From Bacillus sp. B1-b2 (GTDB taxonomy: Bacteria; Bacillota; Bacilli; Bacillales; Cytobacillaceae), in assembly GCF_009183415.1 (NCBI RefSeq), contig NZ_WEHU01000037.1, forward strand, positions 1-38,942: 38,942 bases of DNA, given 5' to 3'. Under the pieces are notes generated by a model, which saw only the letters and a list, made by a program, of their open reading frames with translations, had not been told where the DNA came from and searched no databases. Numbering within the stretch: position 1 is the first letter of the stretch; every line of letters starts with the position of its first letter. Of the stretch, positions 1 through 11,285 are shown piece after piece. The translations under genes and the position numbers were made by a program.

Positions 1-393
1 AAGGATCAGTCATGATTTTTGAGTGATTCTTTCTAACACCCCACCAAACGAAGTGCGGTAGTAGCTGGAGAAGAAAAATATCTCATTTTTTTGTGTCTAC
101 TTTCTTGACAGAAGACCAGAATTCTAAAGTAGTGGGTATAATTTCCTGTTATATTTTGTTCTATTTTCGACAAAATCCAACACATAAAGGAAAAAGAGCA
201 GTTAAGTGGTAGTCAGTTGCAGGAATACATCTTTTTAGGTATATTTTGATGGGGCAATTGGTAAAATGGCAATGTTTAAGCTGTATTCTTCCAATTTTTT
301 TGTTTCGATAACAAGGAAGAATGGTTACAATAGTAATATCGGTTATTATAAGAAAAGTTACATATTTTACTAATTTATATAGGAGGAAAATAA
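1..393. other. Gene-free left edge and metS leader
   Basis: No convincing gene is visible here. A TATAAT at 137-142 has TTGACA at 105-110, but the 26-base gap is too long for a normal promoter. An extended -10-like element (TGGTAAAAT, 259-267) and TACAAT at 326-331 are other weak candidates for the metS promoter. I looked for a T-box, common on aminoacyl-tRNA synthetase leaders, and did not see its AGGGTGG core. In B. subtilis abrB lies on this side of metS; it is not in the window. Confidence 0.5.
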
Positions 394-2385
<1,992 letters not shown>

Positions 2386-2397
2386 GGTTTAAACAGA

Positions 2398-2450
2398 AAA
2401 ACATGGAGCCGTCTTTGGTGATTTAAATGGAAGACGACTCTATGTTTTTC
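2398..2450 (+). terminator. Intrinsic terminator after metG
   Basis: A 16-bp stem with two G-T pairs (2399-2414 with 2431-2446) is followed directly by a T run. Confidence 0.88.
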
Positions 2451-2526
2451 TCTATTCAAATTCCCTTTCTATAAGAGGTAGCAAAATAGAATTTAGTAAA
2501 GTCAGTTATAAGAAAGGATGGGTAAG

Positions 2527-3294
2527 ATGTTATTTGATACTCATACACATATTAATGCAACGGAATTTAATGAGGATATAGAGGATGTTATTAGTCGAGC
2601 ATTGGATGCGGGAATGGAAAAGATGGTCGTTGTGGGCTTTGATCATCCAACTATAAAAAGAGCGATGGAATTAGTGGAGCAGTATGATTTTGTTTATGCA
2701 AGTATAGGATGGCACCCTGTTGATGCTATTGATATGGTGGAAGATGATTTAACGTGGATTGAGGAGTTAGCTAAACATCCTAAAGTTATTGCAATAGGAG
2801 AAATGGGTTTAGACTATCATTGGGATAAGTCTCCAAAGGATGTACAAAAGGAAGTATTCAGAAAGCAAATTCGGTTGGCTAAAAAAGTAAAATTACCTAT
2901 AATTATTCATAATCGTGAAGCAACTGCTGATATAGTGGAAATTCTAAAAGAGGAAGCAGCAGAAGAGGTTGGAGGGATTATGCATTGTTATGGAGGAAGT
3001 GTTGAAACTGCATTGGAATGTATAAAAATGAATTTTTACATATCTCTTGGAGGAACGGTTACTTTTAAAAATGCCCGAAAACCTAAAGAGGTGGCAGAAG
3101 CCATTTCCTTAGATCATTTGCTTATTGAAACAGACTGTCCATATCTAGCTCCAACTCCTTTCAGAGGGAAAAGAAATGAACCAAGCTATGTGAAATTAGT
3201 GGCAGAAGAGATAGCAAAAATAAAAGGAATTTCTTATGAGGAAGTGGCAAAAAAAACAACAGATAATGCAAAAAAATTATTCGGCATAAAATGA
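2527..3294 (+). CDS. tatD: TatD-family metal-dependent hydrolase
   Basis: TatD-family DNase of the metallo-dependent hydrolase (TIM-barrel) superfamily, homologous to B. subtilis YabD; the family has 3' exonuclease activity on DNA and RNA. The predicted metal ligands are all present: HTH at residues 6-8, E92 in GEMGLDYH, H128 in IIHNR, H153 in MHCYGG, and D203 in ETDCP. It is 255 residues from the ATG at 2527. An upstream in-frame ATG at 2518 sits directly against the AAAGG ribosome site (2513-2517), leaving no spacing, and B. subtilis YabD begins at the MLFDTH equivalent, so 2527 is preferred. The physiological role in Bacillus is not settled. Confidence 0.93.
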   Translation: MLFDTHTHINATEFNEDIEDVISRALDAGMEKMVVVGFDHPTIKRAMELVEQYDFVYASIGWHPVDAIDMVEDDLTWIEELAKHPKVIAIGEMGLDYHWDKSPKDVQKEVFRKQIRLAKKVKLPIIIHNREATADIVEILKEEAAEEVGGIMHCYGGSVETALECIKMNFYISLGGTVTFKNARKPKEVAEAISLDHLLIETDCPYLAPTPFRGKRNEPSYVKLVAEEIAKIKGISYEEVAKKTTDNAKKLFGIK

Positions 3295-3459
3295 TAAGGG
3301 TTTGTGTCGAATGGGGATAGAGTTTGTCCTAAAAACCCTTTGTTCTTAAACGTTCTACATTGCTTTCTTTTCTCATAGACTAATTATGTCGATATTTCTT
3401 TCTTTCCTTTCTCCCGCTTTTTTTGCATAATAAGAAATACGTTCAAAGATTCTTAAGGG

Positions 3460-3488
3460 TTGACAGCAGACATGATACTCTATATAAT
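3460..3488 (+). promoter_or_regulatory. Sigma-A promoter of yabE
   Basis: TTGACA at 3460-3465 and TATAAT at 3483-3488 are separated by exactly 17 bases, a perfect housekeeping promoter. Transcription should start near 3495, giving a very short leader before yabE. Confidence 0.88.
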
Positions 3489-3531
3489 CACTCCGAGAGA
3501 AAAGGAGGCGTTTTTCATCGTAATCCAAAAC

Positions 3532-4710
3532 ATGAAAAACCTGTTTTCTAAATCTTTGAGCAAGAAGAAAATGCCCATTTTTATTGCGAGTTTCATAGTT
3601 TTCGCAAGTGCTTTAACGTTTATTATTTATGAAACGACGAAGACTTCAGTGGCATTAACCTTAGATGGCAAGAAGCAAATCATCGAGACGCACTCATCTA
3701 CTATACAAGAATTATTAGATGATTTGGATATTGCTGTTAGCTCAGAAGATTATGTGTTTCCCTCGTTGAACACAGAGATTACGGATGACCTAGAGGTTGT
3801 CTGGAAGAAAGCAAAACAGGTTGAATGGCAAAAAGACGACGAGAAGAAAACGGTTTGGACAACAGTAGGAACTGTTAAAGAGTTTTTAGAAGAGCAAAAA
3901 GTATCTTTGAACGAGCATGATCAGATCAACCAAAAACTAGATTCTAGCATTAAACATAACATGGATATTGTCGTACATACCGCATTTCCAATAACACTTG
4001 TAGACGCAGGACAGGAAACACAAGTATGGTCCACTTCGACTACGGTCGCTGACTTTTTAAACAAACAAGAGATATCACTTGCACAATTAGACCGAGTTGA
4101 ACCAGATCTAAAAGAGAAAGTGAAAGCAAATGCCGTTGTAAATATTACACGAATAGAAAAGGTCACCGATGTAGTGGAACAACCGATTAATTATGCCGTT
4201 ATTACTCAAAAGGATAGCAGCCTACCTGAAGGGACAGAGCAAGTAGTCCAAGAAGGAAAAGAAGGCTTAGTTTCCAAAGAGTTTGAAGTAACAAAGGAAA
4301 ACGGTAATGAAGTTTCTAGAAAGCTACTTAGTGAGAAAACAGTAACGGAAAAACAAGATAAAGTAGTTACTGTTGGAACGAAGACGGATGTACAGCTTGC
4401 ATCCCGCGGGGAAGAAAGCGGGAAAGAGGTACATGTTAATTCTACTGCCTATACGGCAAGTTGTAACGGTTGTTCTGGACGGACTGCCACAGGTATTGAT
4501 CTGAAAGCTAACCCAAATGCAAAAGTAATTGCTGTCGACCCTAGTTTCATCCCTTTAGGTACTAAAGTATATGTAGAGGGTTATGGCTATGCCATTGCTG
4601 CAGATACAGGCGGTAGTATTAAAGGGAAAAAAATTGACGTATTCTTCCCAACCACTGCTGAAGCTTATCGTTGGGGCAATAGACAGGTAAAGATTAAGAT
4701 TATCGACTAA
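3532..4710 (+). CDS. yabE: YabE: G5 and 3D domain cell-wall protein
   Basis: Predicted exported cell-wall-active protein related to resuscitation-promoting factors, homologous to B. subtilis YabE. A basic N-terminus and one hydrophobic segment (about residues 14-33) form a signal anchor. Then follow three DUF348 (Rpf-associated) repeats, a G5 domain (about 200-280) and a C-terminal 3D domain (about 300-392) with its three aspartates in VDPS, AADTGG and KIDVF. The 3D fold resembles lytic transglycosylases such as MltA. The open frame runs upstream to 3460, but that TTG is the promoter -35 box and cannot be translated. ATG 3532 is the first canonical start, yet it lies 23 bases from the AAAGGAGG at 3501-3508, so the true start is uncertain. 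Confidence 0.88.
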   Translation: MKNLFSKSLSKKKMPIFIASFIVFASALTFIIYETTKTSVALTLDGKKQIIETHSSTIQELLDDLDIAVSSEDYVFPSLNTEITDDLEVVWKKAKQVEWQKDDEKKTVWTTVGTVKEFLEEQKVSLNEHDQINQKLDSSIKHNMDIVVHTAFPITLVDAGQETQVWSTSTTVADFLNKQEISLAQLDRVEPDLKEKVKANAVVNITRIEKVTDVVEQPINYAVITQKDSSLPEGTEQVVQEGKEGLVSKEFEVTKENGNEVSRKLLSEKTVTEKQDKVVTVGTKTDVQLASRGEESGKEVHVNSTAYTASCNGCSGRTATGIDLKANPNAKVIAVDPSFIPLGTKVYVEGYGYAIAADTGGSIKGKKIDVFFPTTAEAYRWGNRQVKIKIID

Positions 4711-4717
4711 TTGACAG

Positions 4718-4747
4718 GACAGGGGATTTAACCTCTGTCTTTTTTTT
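4718..4747 (+). terminator. Intrinsic terminator after yabE
   Basis: GACAGGGG (4718-4725) pairs with CCTCTGTC (4732-4739), followed by eight Ts. Confidence 0.9.
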
Positions 4748-4771
4748 ATTATTACTCGTTTCTTGACTTAT

Positions 4772-4799
4772 TTGTTTAAAAAGAAAGTTAAGCTATAAT
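4772..4799 (+). promoter_or_regulatory. Candidate promoter for rnmV-rsmA
   Basis: TATAAT at 4794-4799 has TTGTTT at 4772-4777 sixteen bases upstream. A better -35 (TTGACT, 4763-4768) is 25 bases away, too far. About 100 AT-rich leader bases precede rnmV. Confidence 0.45.
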
Positions 4800-4899
4800 A
4801 AGAAAAGAAATTAGTTATGATACTCTGTATATATAGACGATTCATGTTACAATTATGTTTCATTTTTTTTTCAAATTTTAAATTTTTTTTGGAGGCTTC

Positions 4900-6340
<1,441 letters not shown>

Positions 6341-6355
6341 GGATAGGTAGGGTTT

Positions 6356-6384
6356 AGAGGATGTATTTATGCATCCTCTTTTCG
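6356..6384 (+). terminator. Intrinsic terminator after rsmA
   Basis: AGAGGATG (6356-6363) pairs perfectly with CATCCTCT (6372-6379); the tail is T-rich. Confidence 0.85.
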
Positions 6385-6407
6385 TTTATATGTTGGCATT
6401 CGCTCTT

Positions 6408-6436
6408 CACAACTTATTAGGTGTATGCATATTTTA
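6408..6436 (+). promoter_or_regulatory. Sigma-K-type promoter of yabG
   Basis: CACA (6408-6411) matches the sigma-K -35 mACm, and CATATTTTA (6428-6436) matches the -10 CATAnnnTA exactly, with 16 bases between. yabG is a known late mother-cell, sigma-K-dependent gene in B. subtilis, which supports the call. The predicted start of transcription is near 6443. Confidence 0.7.
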
Positions 6437-6499
6437 TTTAAGATAAGTTGGAATACAATCCACCAAAGATTAGTTTTTTGGTTAATTGGGGTGACACCA

Positions 6500-7384
6500 G
6501 TGAATATAAACAAGATGGATATTGTCGGAAGAGAATCCTATAACTGTGATATATTATTTAGAATTATTGACGTTAAAGAAGAAAATGGAAAGAAGATAGC
6601 AGTGCTGTATGGAGAAGACTTTCGCCTTATAGCAGATGCTCCTTTTGACGATTTATTGGTTATTAATCAACCGATGAAGCGAAAGATTACACAAGAGGTA
6701 CAATTATTAGAAGAGCAATCACTACAATTATTTCGTCAAGACGTTAATTTGTTAAAAAGAAAGCAAGAATACCAGGCTACTGATGCATATAGTAAACCAT
6801 CCAACTATTTTCAACTACCAGGTAAGGTTCTTCATTTAGATGGTGACCCGAATTATTTAAAAAAATGCCTAGCTTTATATGAGAAAATTGGTATACCAGT
6901 CAATGGAGTTCACTGCAATGAGAAAGAAATGCCGACTAGAATAAGTGCTCTTCTTGATTATTATAGACCAGATATTCTTGTAATTACTGGTCATGACGCC
7001 TATTCAAAAGCACTCGGTGATAAAAAAGATATTAATGCATATAGACACTCCAAATATTTTGTTCAGGCTGTAAGGGAAGCAAGGAGAAAAGTGCCTCATT
7101 TAGATCAACTGGTGATTTTTGCAGGTGCGTGTCAGTCCCATTTTGAATCCCTTATATATGCAGGTTCTAATTTCGCTAGCTCCCCTTCTAGAGTCAATAT
7201 ACATGCACTAGACCCAGTATATATTGTTGCCAAGATTAGCTTCACTCCATTTATGGATCGGGTAAATGTTTGGGATGTTCTAAGAAATACTTTAACTGGT
7301 GAGAAGGGGCTTGGTGGGATAGAGACAAAGGGTGTCCTTAGAACCGGTATGCCATATCACACTAGCAACCCAGAGGAGATATAA
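6500..7384 (+). CDS. yabG: YabG: sporulation-specific coat protease
   Basis: Peptidase family U57 protease that trims spore coat proteins (such as SpoIVA and SafA in B. subtilis) and helps coat proteins become cross-linked. It is 294 residues. Likely active-site residues by comparison with the family are H165 in ITGHDAY and C211 in FAGACQSH; the surrounding stretch is nearly identical to B. subtilis. The open frame extends to 6425, but a GTG at 6500, preceded by GGGGTG at 6488-6493, aligns residue for residue with the B. subtilis N-terminus, so I start there. The sigma-K promoter upstream also places transcription start before 6500. Monocistronic, with its own terminator. Confidence 0.93.
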   Translation: MNINKMDIVGRESYNCDILFRIIDVKEENGKKIAVLYGEDFRLIADAPFDDLLVINQPMKRKITQEVQLLEEQSLQLFRQDVNLLKRKQEYQATDAYSKPSNYFQLPGKVLHLDGDPNYLKKCLALYEKIGIPVNGVHCNEKEMPTRISALLDYYRPDILVITGHDAYSKALGDKKDINAYRHSKYFVQAVREARRKVPHLDQLVIFAGACQSHFESLIYAGSNFASSPSRVNIHALDPVYIVAKISFTPFMDRVNVWDVLRNTLTGEKGLGGIETKGVLRTGMPYHTSNPEEI

Positions 7385-7462
7385 TTTATCTGTTGGAAAC
7401 TGTGCTTTTCCATTTGACTAGTTAAATGAAAATAAAGCGTAAGATACAAATATTAAGATTGC

Positions 7463-7490
7463 AACAGGTGACATAGAATACCTGTTTTTT
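7463..7490 (+). terminator. Intrinsic terminator after yabG
   Basis: AACAGGT (7463-7469) pairs with ACCTGTT (7480-7486), followed by a long T run. Confidence 0.82.
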
Positions 7491-7620
7491 TGTTGTTTTT
7501 GGAGACAAGCTGCTATGAAAAACGAAAAGATATGAAAATTAAAAACTTTTTACATATTTATAAAAGTAGAGGATATACTAAATTTGTTGAAAAATCGGAG
7601 AAAAATAAGAATAAAATCTA

Positions 7621-7650
7621 TTGACAACTTCTAAAAAAGATTGTTATAAT
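7621..7650 (+). promoter_or_regulatory. Upstream sigma-A promoter of veg
   Basis: TTGACA (7621-7626) and TATAAT (7645-7650), 18 bases apart. Both hexamers are perfect. Confidence 0.8.
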
Positions 7651-7662
7651 TTATATTTTTGT

Positions 7663-7691
7663 TTGACTCTGTTGTGTCAGTGTGATATACT
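7663..7691 (+). promoter_or_regulatory. Downstream sigma-A promoter of veg
   Basis: TTGACT (7663-7668) and TATACT (7686-7691), 17 bases apart, with an extended -10 TG at 7683-7684. Transcription would begin only about 15 bases before the veg start codon. The veg promoter is a classic strong promoter in B. subtilis. Confidence 0.85.
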
Positions 7692-7712
7692 TTACACAGT
7701 GAGGTGGACCGA

Positions 7713-7976
7713 ATGGCGAAAACATTATCAGATATTAAAAAAGCTCTTGATTCAAATTTAGGAAAAAGACTTATGCTGAAGGCAAATGGCGGTCGTCGTA
7801 AGACTATTGAGCGCCAAGGAGTACTAGCAGAGACTTATCCATCCGTATTTGTAGTGGAATTAGATCAGGATGAAAATGCATTTGAACGTGTATCATACAG
7901 CTATGCGGATGTTTTAACAGAAACGGTTCAAATTACCTTCTTTGAAGATACATCAGGACAAGTTGCTCTAAGTTAA
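7713..7976 (+). CDS. veg: Veg protein
   Basis: Small conserved protein of 87 residues, nearly identical to B. subtilis Veg through its middle ([22 protein letters not shown]). Veg has been linked to biofilm formation through relief of SinR repression and to spore outgrowth, but its biochemical action is unknown. The start is ATG 7713 with GAGGTGG at 7701-7707; an in-frame GTG at 7704 lies inside that ribosome site and is rejected. Two tandem promoters suggest very high expression. Confidence 0.96.
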   Translation: MAKTLSDIKKALDSNLGKRLMLKANGGRRKTIERQGVLAETYPSVFVVELDQDENAFERVSYSYADVLTETVQITFFEDTSGQVALS

Positions 7977-7999
7977 CTATATATTGCTTATGGCTATAA

Positions 8000-8033
8000 G
8001 TAGCAGTGAACAATTTGTTTACTGCTTATTTTT
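8000..8033 (+). terminator. Intrinsic terminator after veg
   Basis: AGCAGTGAAC (8002-8011) pairs with GTTTACTGCT (8017-8026) with one G-T pair; the tail is ATTTTTAT. Confidence 0.82.
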
Positions 8034-8155
8034 ATGGAAAAAAGTAATATTCTATGTATAATGAATTGCTTTTATTGGCAACAAATAGATAACATGAAAA
8101 AAATGAATTAGATAAATACTAAATCTACCGTGAGTGATGAAAGGAGAGAATCACT

Positions 8156-8332
8156 TTGAGTAGACGAAGAGGAATAATGTCTGAAGGATTTAAAGAAGAG
8201 CTAGCAAAGGAATTGGGTTTCTATGACGTAGTCCAGAAAGAGGGCTGGGGAGGAATTCGAGCAAAAGACGCAGGGAATATGGTGAAACGCGCCATTGAAA
8301 TAGCGGAACAGAGTCTTCTTGATTCTAAATAA
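8156..8332 (+). CDS. sspF: Small acid-soluble spore protein SspF
   Basis: A 58-residue alpha/beta-type SASP-related protein, homologous to B. subtilis SspF (61 residues). It is expected to bind DNA in the developing spore. The family core is unmistakable: RRRGIMS at the N-terminus, ELGFYD, then [18 protein letters not shown]. The start is TTG, chosen because AAAGGAG at 8140-8146 is well spaced and because the residues after it match SspF from position 2. The next in-frame ATG (8177) would lose the conserved basic N-terminus. AATACTA at 8115-8121 resembles a sigma-G -10 but no good -35 is paired with it. The gene is monocistronic between two terminators. Confidence 0.93.
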   Translation: MSRRRGIMSEGFKEELAKELGFYDVVQKEGWGGIRAKDAGNMVKRAIEIAEQSLLDSK

Positions 8333-8405
8333 AGATATTTATTAAGACACTTTACGTCCATCTTGTTGTAATGAATCATAATGGAGTTACTCACGGTAAA
8401 AGGAT

Positions 8406-8480
8406 GGATCTATTATTAGTTTCTCTATACTATAAAAAAGGTAGTATAGATACTAGGAGCTAATAATAGGTCCTTTTTTT
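8406..8480 (+). terminator. Long hairpin terminator after sspF
   Basis: The outer stem pairs 8406-8419 with 8460-8473 (14 bp, one G-T). The inner stem CTATACTA/TAGTATAG pairs 8425-8432 with 8442-8449. Seven Ts follow at 8474-8480. It is unusually long for a terminator. Confidence 0.88.
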
Positions 8481-8656
8481 CAAAAAAGAAACGAACTTAC
8501 TATTAAATCGATATTATATTACATAGAAAATCAATCTCTTTTGTATGTGCAAACATATTTTATGGTAAAATCACTATATCCATATAGAGGAATAGAGGAA
8601 TAGAAGAATGGAAACTTATCCATTCTCAAGTAAAAGAAGAATGTAAGTGGGTGGAA
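8481..8656. other. ispE leader region
   Basis: Contains a probable extended -10 promoter (TGGTAAAAT, 8563-8571, with TTGTAT at 8541-8546), three near-copies of the 8-mer ATAGAGGA between 8584 and 8607, and a 7-bp hairpin AGAATGG/CCATTCT (8605-8611 with 8620-8626) shortly before the ispE ribosome site. Confidence 0.5.
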
Positions 8657-9529
8657 ATGTTGAAGCTTTTAGTTAAAGCACCAGCTAAAATCAATTTATC
8701 ATTAGATGTACTACATAAAAGACCAGATGGTTATCATGAAGTAGAGATGATTATGACGACGATAGATTTAGCTGACAGAATTGAATTGACGCTACTAGAT
8801 AGCGACCGAATACAGATTATTTCTCTTAATAGATTTGTTCCTGATGACCAAAGAAATCTTGCTTATCAGGCTGCAAAGCTTCTAAAAGAAAAATTTAATG
8901 TACAAGAAGGCGTATCTATTAAAATTGAGAAAAATATTCCTGTTGCTGCTGGACTTGCAGGTGGAAGTAGTGATGCGGCAGCAGTACTAAGAGGCTTAAA
9001 TAAATTATGGAATTTAGGGTTGTCTTTAGATGAATTAGCAGTCATTGGGGCAGAGATAGGATCTGATGTATCTTTTTGTGTGTATGGTGGAACCGCTCTC
9101 GCTACAGGTCGAGGAGAAGTTATTCAAGAGCTACCAGCCCCACCTGTATGCTGGGTGATCTTAGCGAAGCCATTTATTGGTGTTTCTACTGCTGATATTT
9201 ATAAAAGGTTAAATGTGGAGACCATTGCGCATCCTCATACAAAAAGTATGATTGAGTCTATTCATTCAAAGGATTATGATCTTATGTGTAATAGTGTAGG
9301 AAATGTATTAGAGAATGTGACTTTGAAACTATATCCAGAAGTTGCTCAAATAAAAGATCAGATTAATAAATTTGGAGCAGATGCTGTTTTAATGAGTGGG
9401 AGTGGTCCAACTGTCTTTGGATTAATACAGCATGATTCTAGAATGAATCGTGTCTATAACGGATTAAGAGGGTTTTGTGATCAAGTTTTTGCCGTTCGAA
9501 TGATTGGACAGCGACATACCCTTGATTAA
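8657..9529 (+). CDS. ispE: 4-diphosphocytidyl-2-C-methylerythritol kinase
   Basis: Phosphorylates CDP-methylerythritol with ATP in the MEP pathway for isoprenoids. A GHMP-kinase: ATP loop [14 protein letters not shown] (from residue 95), N-terminal K11 in APAKINL, and D137 in GSDVSF are the expected active-site features. Length is about 290 residues. Three in-frame starts exist: GTG 8651, ATG 8657 and TTG 8660. The TTG would give exactly the B. subtilis length, and the ribosome site (AAGTGGG to GGTGG, 8645-8654) suits 8657 or 8660; I take the ATG. It is followed closely by purR, whose apparent operator overlaps the ispE stop codon. Confidence 0.95.
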   Translation: MLKLLVKAPAKINLSLDVLHKRPDGYHEVEMIMTTIDLADRIELTLLDSDRIQIISLNRFVPDDQRNLAYQAAKLLKEKFNVQEGVSIKIEKNIPVAAGLAGGSSDAAAVLRGLNKLWNLGLSLDELAVIGAEIGSDVSFCVYGGTALATGRGEVIQELPAPPVCWVILAKPFIGVSTADIYKRLNVETIAHPHTKSMIESIHSKDYDLMCNSVGNVLENVTLKLYPEVAQIKDQINKFGADAVLMSGSGPTVFGLIQHDSRMNRVYNGLRGFCDQVFAVRMIGQRHTLD

Positions 9530-9571
9530 ATCCGTATAATAATGTAAAATTATCCGTAAATATTCGGATTT
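9528..9571. promoter_or_regulatory. Tandem inverted PurBoxes (PurR operator)
   Basis: Two 14-base PurBox-like sequences face each other: AAATCCGTATAATA (9528-9541, + strand) and AAAATCCGAATATT (9558-9571, - strand), 16 bases apart. PurR of B. subtilis binds paired inverted boxes with core CCGAAC and 16-17 base spacing, and represses its own gene. The second box carries CCGAAT rather than CCGAAC and the first is weaker. PRPP is the expected inducer. Confidence 0.68.
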
Positions 9572-9584
9572 TGGAGGTTCGGTT

Positions 9585-10406
9585 ATGAAATTTCGTCGTA
9601 GTGAGCGTTTAATAGACATGACGAATTATTTACTGGAGCATCCTAGGCAATTAGTCTCGTTATCTTACTTTGCAGACAAGTATGAATCAGCCAAGTCCTC
9701 TATTAGTGAGGATTTGGCTATTATTAAGGAAACGTTTGAGCAAAGAGGTATTGGGACACTACATACATTGCCTGGAGCTGCAGGTGGAGTAAAGTATCAA
9801 GTGAAAGTTAGTGATGAAGAGGCTAGTCCATTTGTAGATGAGTTATGTGAGCTAATTAAAAGCCCTGAAAGACTCTTACCAGGTGGATACTTATTTATGA
9901 ATGATATACTTGGAAACACTTCTATTGTTCAAAAAGTAGGGAAGCTTTTTGCATCCGCATTTTCAGATACAGAAATAGATGTCGTCATGACAGTAGCAAC
10001 GAAAGGTATTCCTTTAGCTTATGCTGTAGGAATGTATTTAAACGTCCCTGTTGTAATGGTAAGAAGAGATAGTAAAGTAACAGAGGGCTCAACAGTAAGC
10101 ATTAACTATGTTTCAGGTTCCACTAAGAGAATCCAAACAATGCTTTTATCAAAGAGAAGTTTGGATGAAGGATCTAAAGTTTTAATCGTGGATGATTTTA
10201 TGAAGGCTGGCGGTACCATTAATGGTATGATTAGTTTACTAGAAGAATTTAATGCGGTAGTTGCAGGAATTGCAGTCTTAGTCGAAGCGGAAGAAGCAGA
10301 AGAAAGATTAGTAGATGATTATCTTTCGTTAGTTAAATTATCTGGTGTAGATGTGAAGGAAAAAACCATATCTGTTAGAAATGGTAATTACTTTGACAAA
10401 AAATAA
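9585..10406 (+). CDS. purR: Purine operon repressor PurR
   Basis: Represses purine biosynthesis and transport genes by binding PurBoxes, with PRPP preventing binding. It has an N-terminal winged helix (about residues 1-75; RRSERLIDMTNYLL is typical) and a phosphoribosyltransferase-fold effector domain with the PRPP loop VDDFMKAGGT (D203, D204). It is 273 residues, slightly shorter than B. subtilis PurR (285) at the C-terminus. GGAGG at 9573-9577 sets the start. The adjacent operator suggests autorepression. The gene neighbours prs, which makes its effector, only about 2.6 kb away. Confidence 0.97.
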   Translation: MKFRRSERLIDMTNYLLEHPRQLVSLSYFADKYESAKSSISEDLAIIKETFEQRGIGTLHTLPGAAGGVKYQVKVSDEEASPFVDELCELIKSPERLLPGGYLFMNDILGNTSIVQKVGKLFASAFSDTEIDVVMTVATKGIPLAYAVGMYLNVPVVMVRRDSKVTEGSTVSINYVSGSTKRIQTMLLSKRSLDEGSKVLIVDDFMKAGGTINGMISLLEEFNAVVAGIAVLVEAEEAEERLVDDYLSLVKLSGVDVKEKTISVRNGNYFDKK

Positions 10407-10425
10407 ATGGTAGGAGGAAACGAAA

Positions 10426-10800
10426 ATGAAAGTTGTTCAAACAAATCAAGCACCAGCAGCAATAGGACCATATTCTCAAGGTATAGTAGTGAATAATATG
10501 TTTTACAGTTCTGGGCAAATTCCTCTAACTGCGGAAGGAACACTTCTTGAAGGGAATGTACAAGAACAAACCCATCAAGTGTTTAAAAACCTTCAGGCTG
10601 TTTTGGAAAGTGCAGGTGCAACTTTTGACACAGTAGTGAAAGCAACTGTTTTCATAAAAAACATGGACGATTTCCAAGCGATCAATGAAGTATATGGAGA
10701 ATATTTCTCTACTCATAAGCCAGCTCGTTCTTGCGTAGAAGTAGCAAGACTACCAAAAGATGTATTAATTGAAATAGAAGTTATTGCATTATGTAAATAA
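10426..10800 (+). CDS. ridA: RidA-family enamine/imine deaminase
   Basis: YjgF/YER057c/UK114 family, B. subtilis YabJ. RidA hydrolyses reactive 2-aminoacrylate and related enamines or imines formed by PLP enzymes; YabJ was first tied to purine regulation through its position after purR. It is 124 residues with the family marks AIGPYSQ near the N-terminus and the substrate-binding arginine R101 in ARSCVEV. A ribosome site AGGAGG lies at 10413-10418. It follows purR by 19 bases, so co-transcription is likely. Confidence 0.96.
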   Translation: MKVVQTNQAPAAIGPYSQGIVVNNMFYSSGQIPLTAEGTLLEGNVQEQTHQVFKNLQAVLESAGATFDTVVKATVFIKNMDDFQAINEVYGEYFSTHKPARSCVEVARLPKDVLIEIEVIALCK

Positions 10801-10822
10801 ATACCACAAAAAAGGTATTTTT
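10799..10822 (+). terminator. Possible weak terminator after ridA
   Basis: AAATACC (10799-10805) pairs with GGTATTT (10814-10820), followed by only two more Ts. The stem overlaps the last stop codon base pairs. Confidence 0.45.
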
Positions 10823-10874
10823 AAGCAAATTTCAGCAATTTATCCTAAATATTCTAAAAAAATTCATCTATAAA

Positions 10875-10903
10875 GAAGGAGTTACGAAAATTCTGTTGAA
10901 TTA
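10875..10903 (+). promoter_or_regulatory. Sigma-H promoter of spoVG
   Basis: GAAGGAGTT (10875-10883) and GTTGAATTA (10895-10903), 11 bases apart, agree with the sigma-H consensus (RnAGGAwWW, 11-12 bases, RnnGAATwW) at all core positions. spoVG is the classic sigma-H gene. This predicts induction at the end of growth. Confidence 0.85.
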
Positions 10904-10943
10904 ATTAACTAGATTTTATCTTCTAGTAAAGGTGGTGAACAGA

Positions 10944-11234
10944 ATGGAAGTAACTGATGTAAGACTACGCCGAGTTAATACAGATGGACGAATGAGAGCT
11001 ATTGCCTCTATTACACTAGATAATGAATTTGTTGTTCACGATATTAGAGTAATAGATGGAAATAATGGTTTATTTGTTGCGATGCCGAGTAAAAGAACTC
11101 CAGATGGAGAATTTAGAGATATCGCACATCCTATTAACTCTGGGACAAGAGGTAAAATCCAAGAAGCTGTTTTAGCAGAATACCACCGCTTGGGTGAATT
11201 AGAAGTTGAGTTTGAAGAAGCAGGGGCTTCTTAA
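10944..11234 (+). CDS. spoVG: Regulator SpoVG
   Basis: Small nucleic-acid-binding regulator of 96 residues, almost identical to B. subtilis SpoVG. In Bacillus it affects cell division septation and spore cortex formation; homologues in Staphylococcus, Listeria and Borrelia bind DNA or RNA. The start is ATG 10944 with AAGGTGG at 10929-10935; in-frame GTGs at 10932 and 10935 lie in that ribosome site. Monocistronic behind a sigma-H promoter and ahead of a strong terminator. Confidence 0.97.
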   Translation: MEVTDVRLRRVNTDGRMRAIASITLDNEFVVHDIRVIDGNNGLFVAMPSKRTPDGEFRDIAHPINSGTRGKIQEAVLAEYHRLGELEVEFEEAGAS

Positions 11235-11248
11235 AATAATCTGCAGCT

Positions 11249-11285
11249 AGAGCCTACTTCAAGAGAGTATGGCTCTTTTTTTTTG
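11249..11285 (+). terminator. Intrinsic terminator after spoVG
   Basis: AGAGCC (11249-11254) pairs with GGCTCT (11271-11276), with an inner TACT/AGTA, then a long T run. Confidence 0.9.

Noticed and set aside
105-142. TTGACA and TATAAT upstream of metG as one promoter
   Set aside because: The 26-base spacing is too long for sigma-A, even allowing for the 21-base exception at spoIIE.
1-393. T-box riboswitch for metG
   Set aside because: No AGGGTGG T-box core and no convincing terminator/antiterminator pair seen in the leader.
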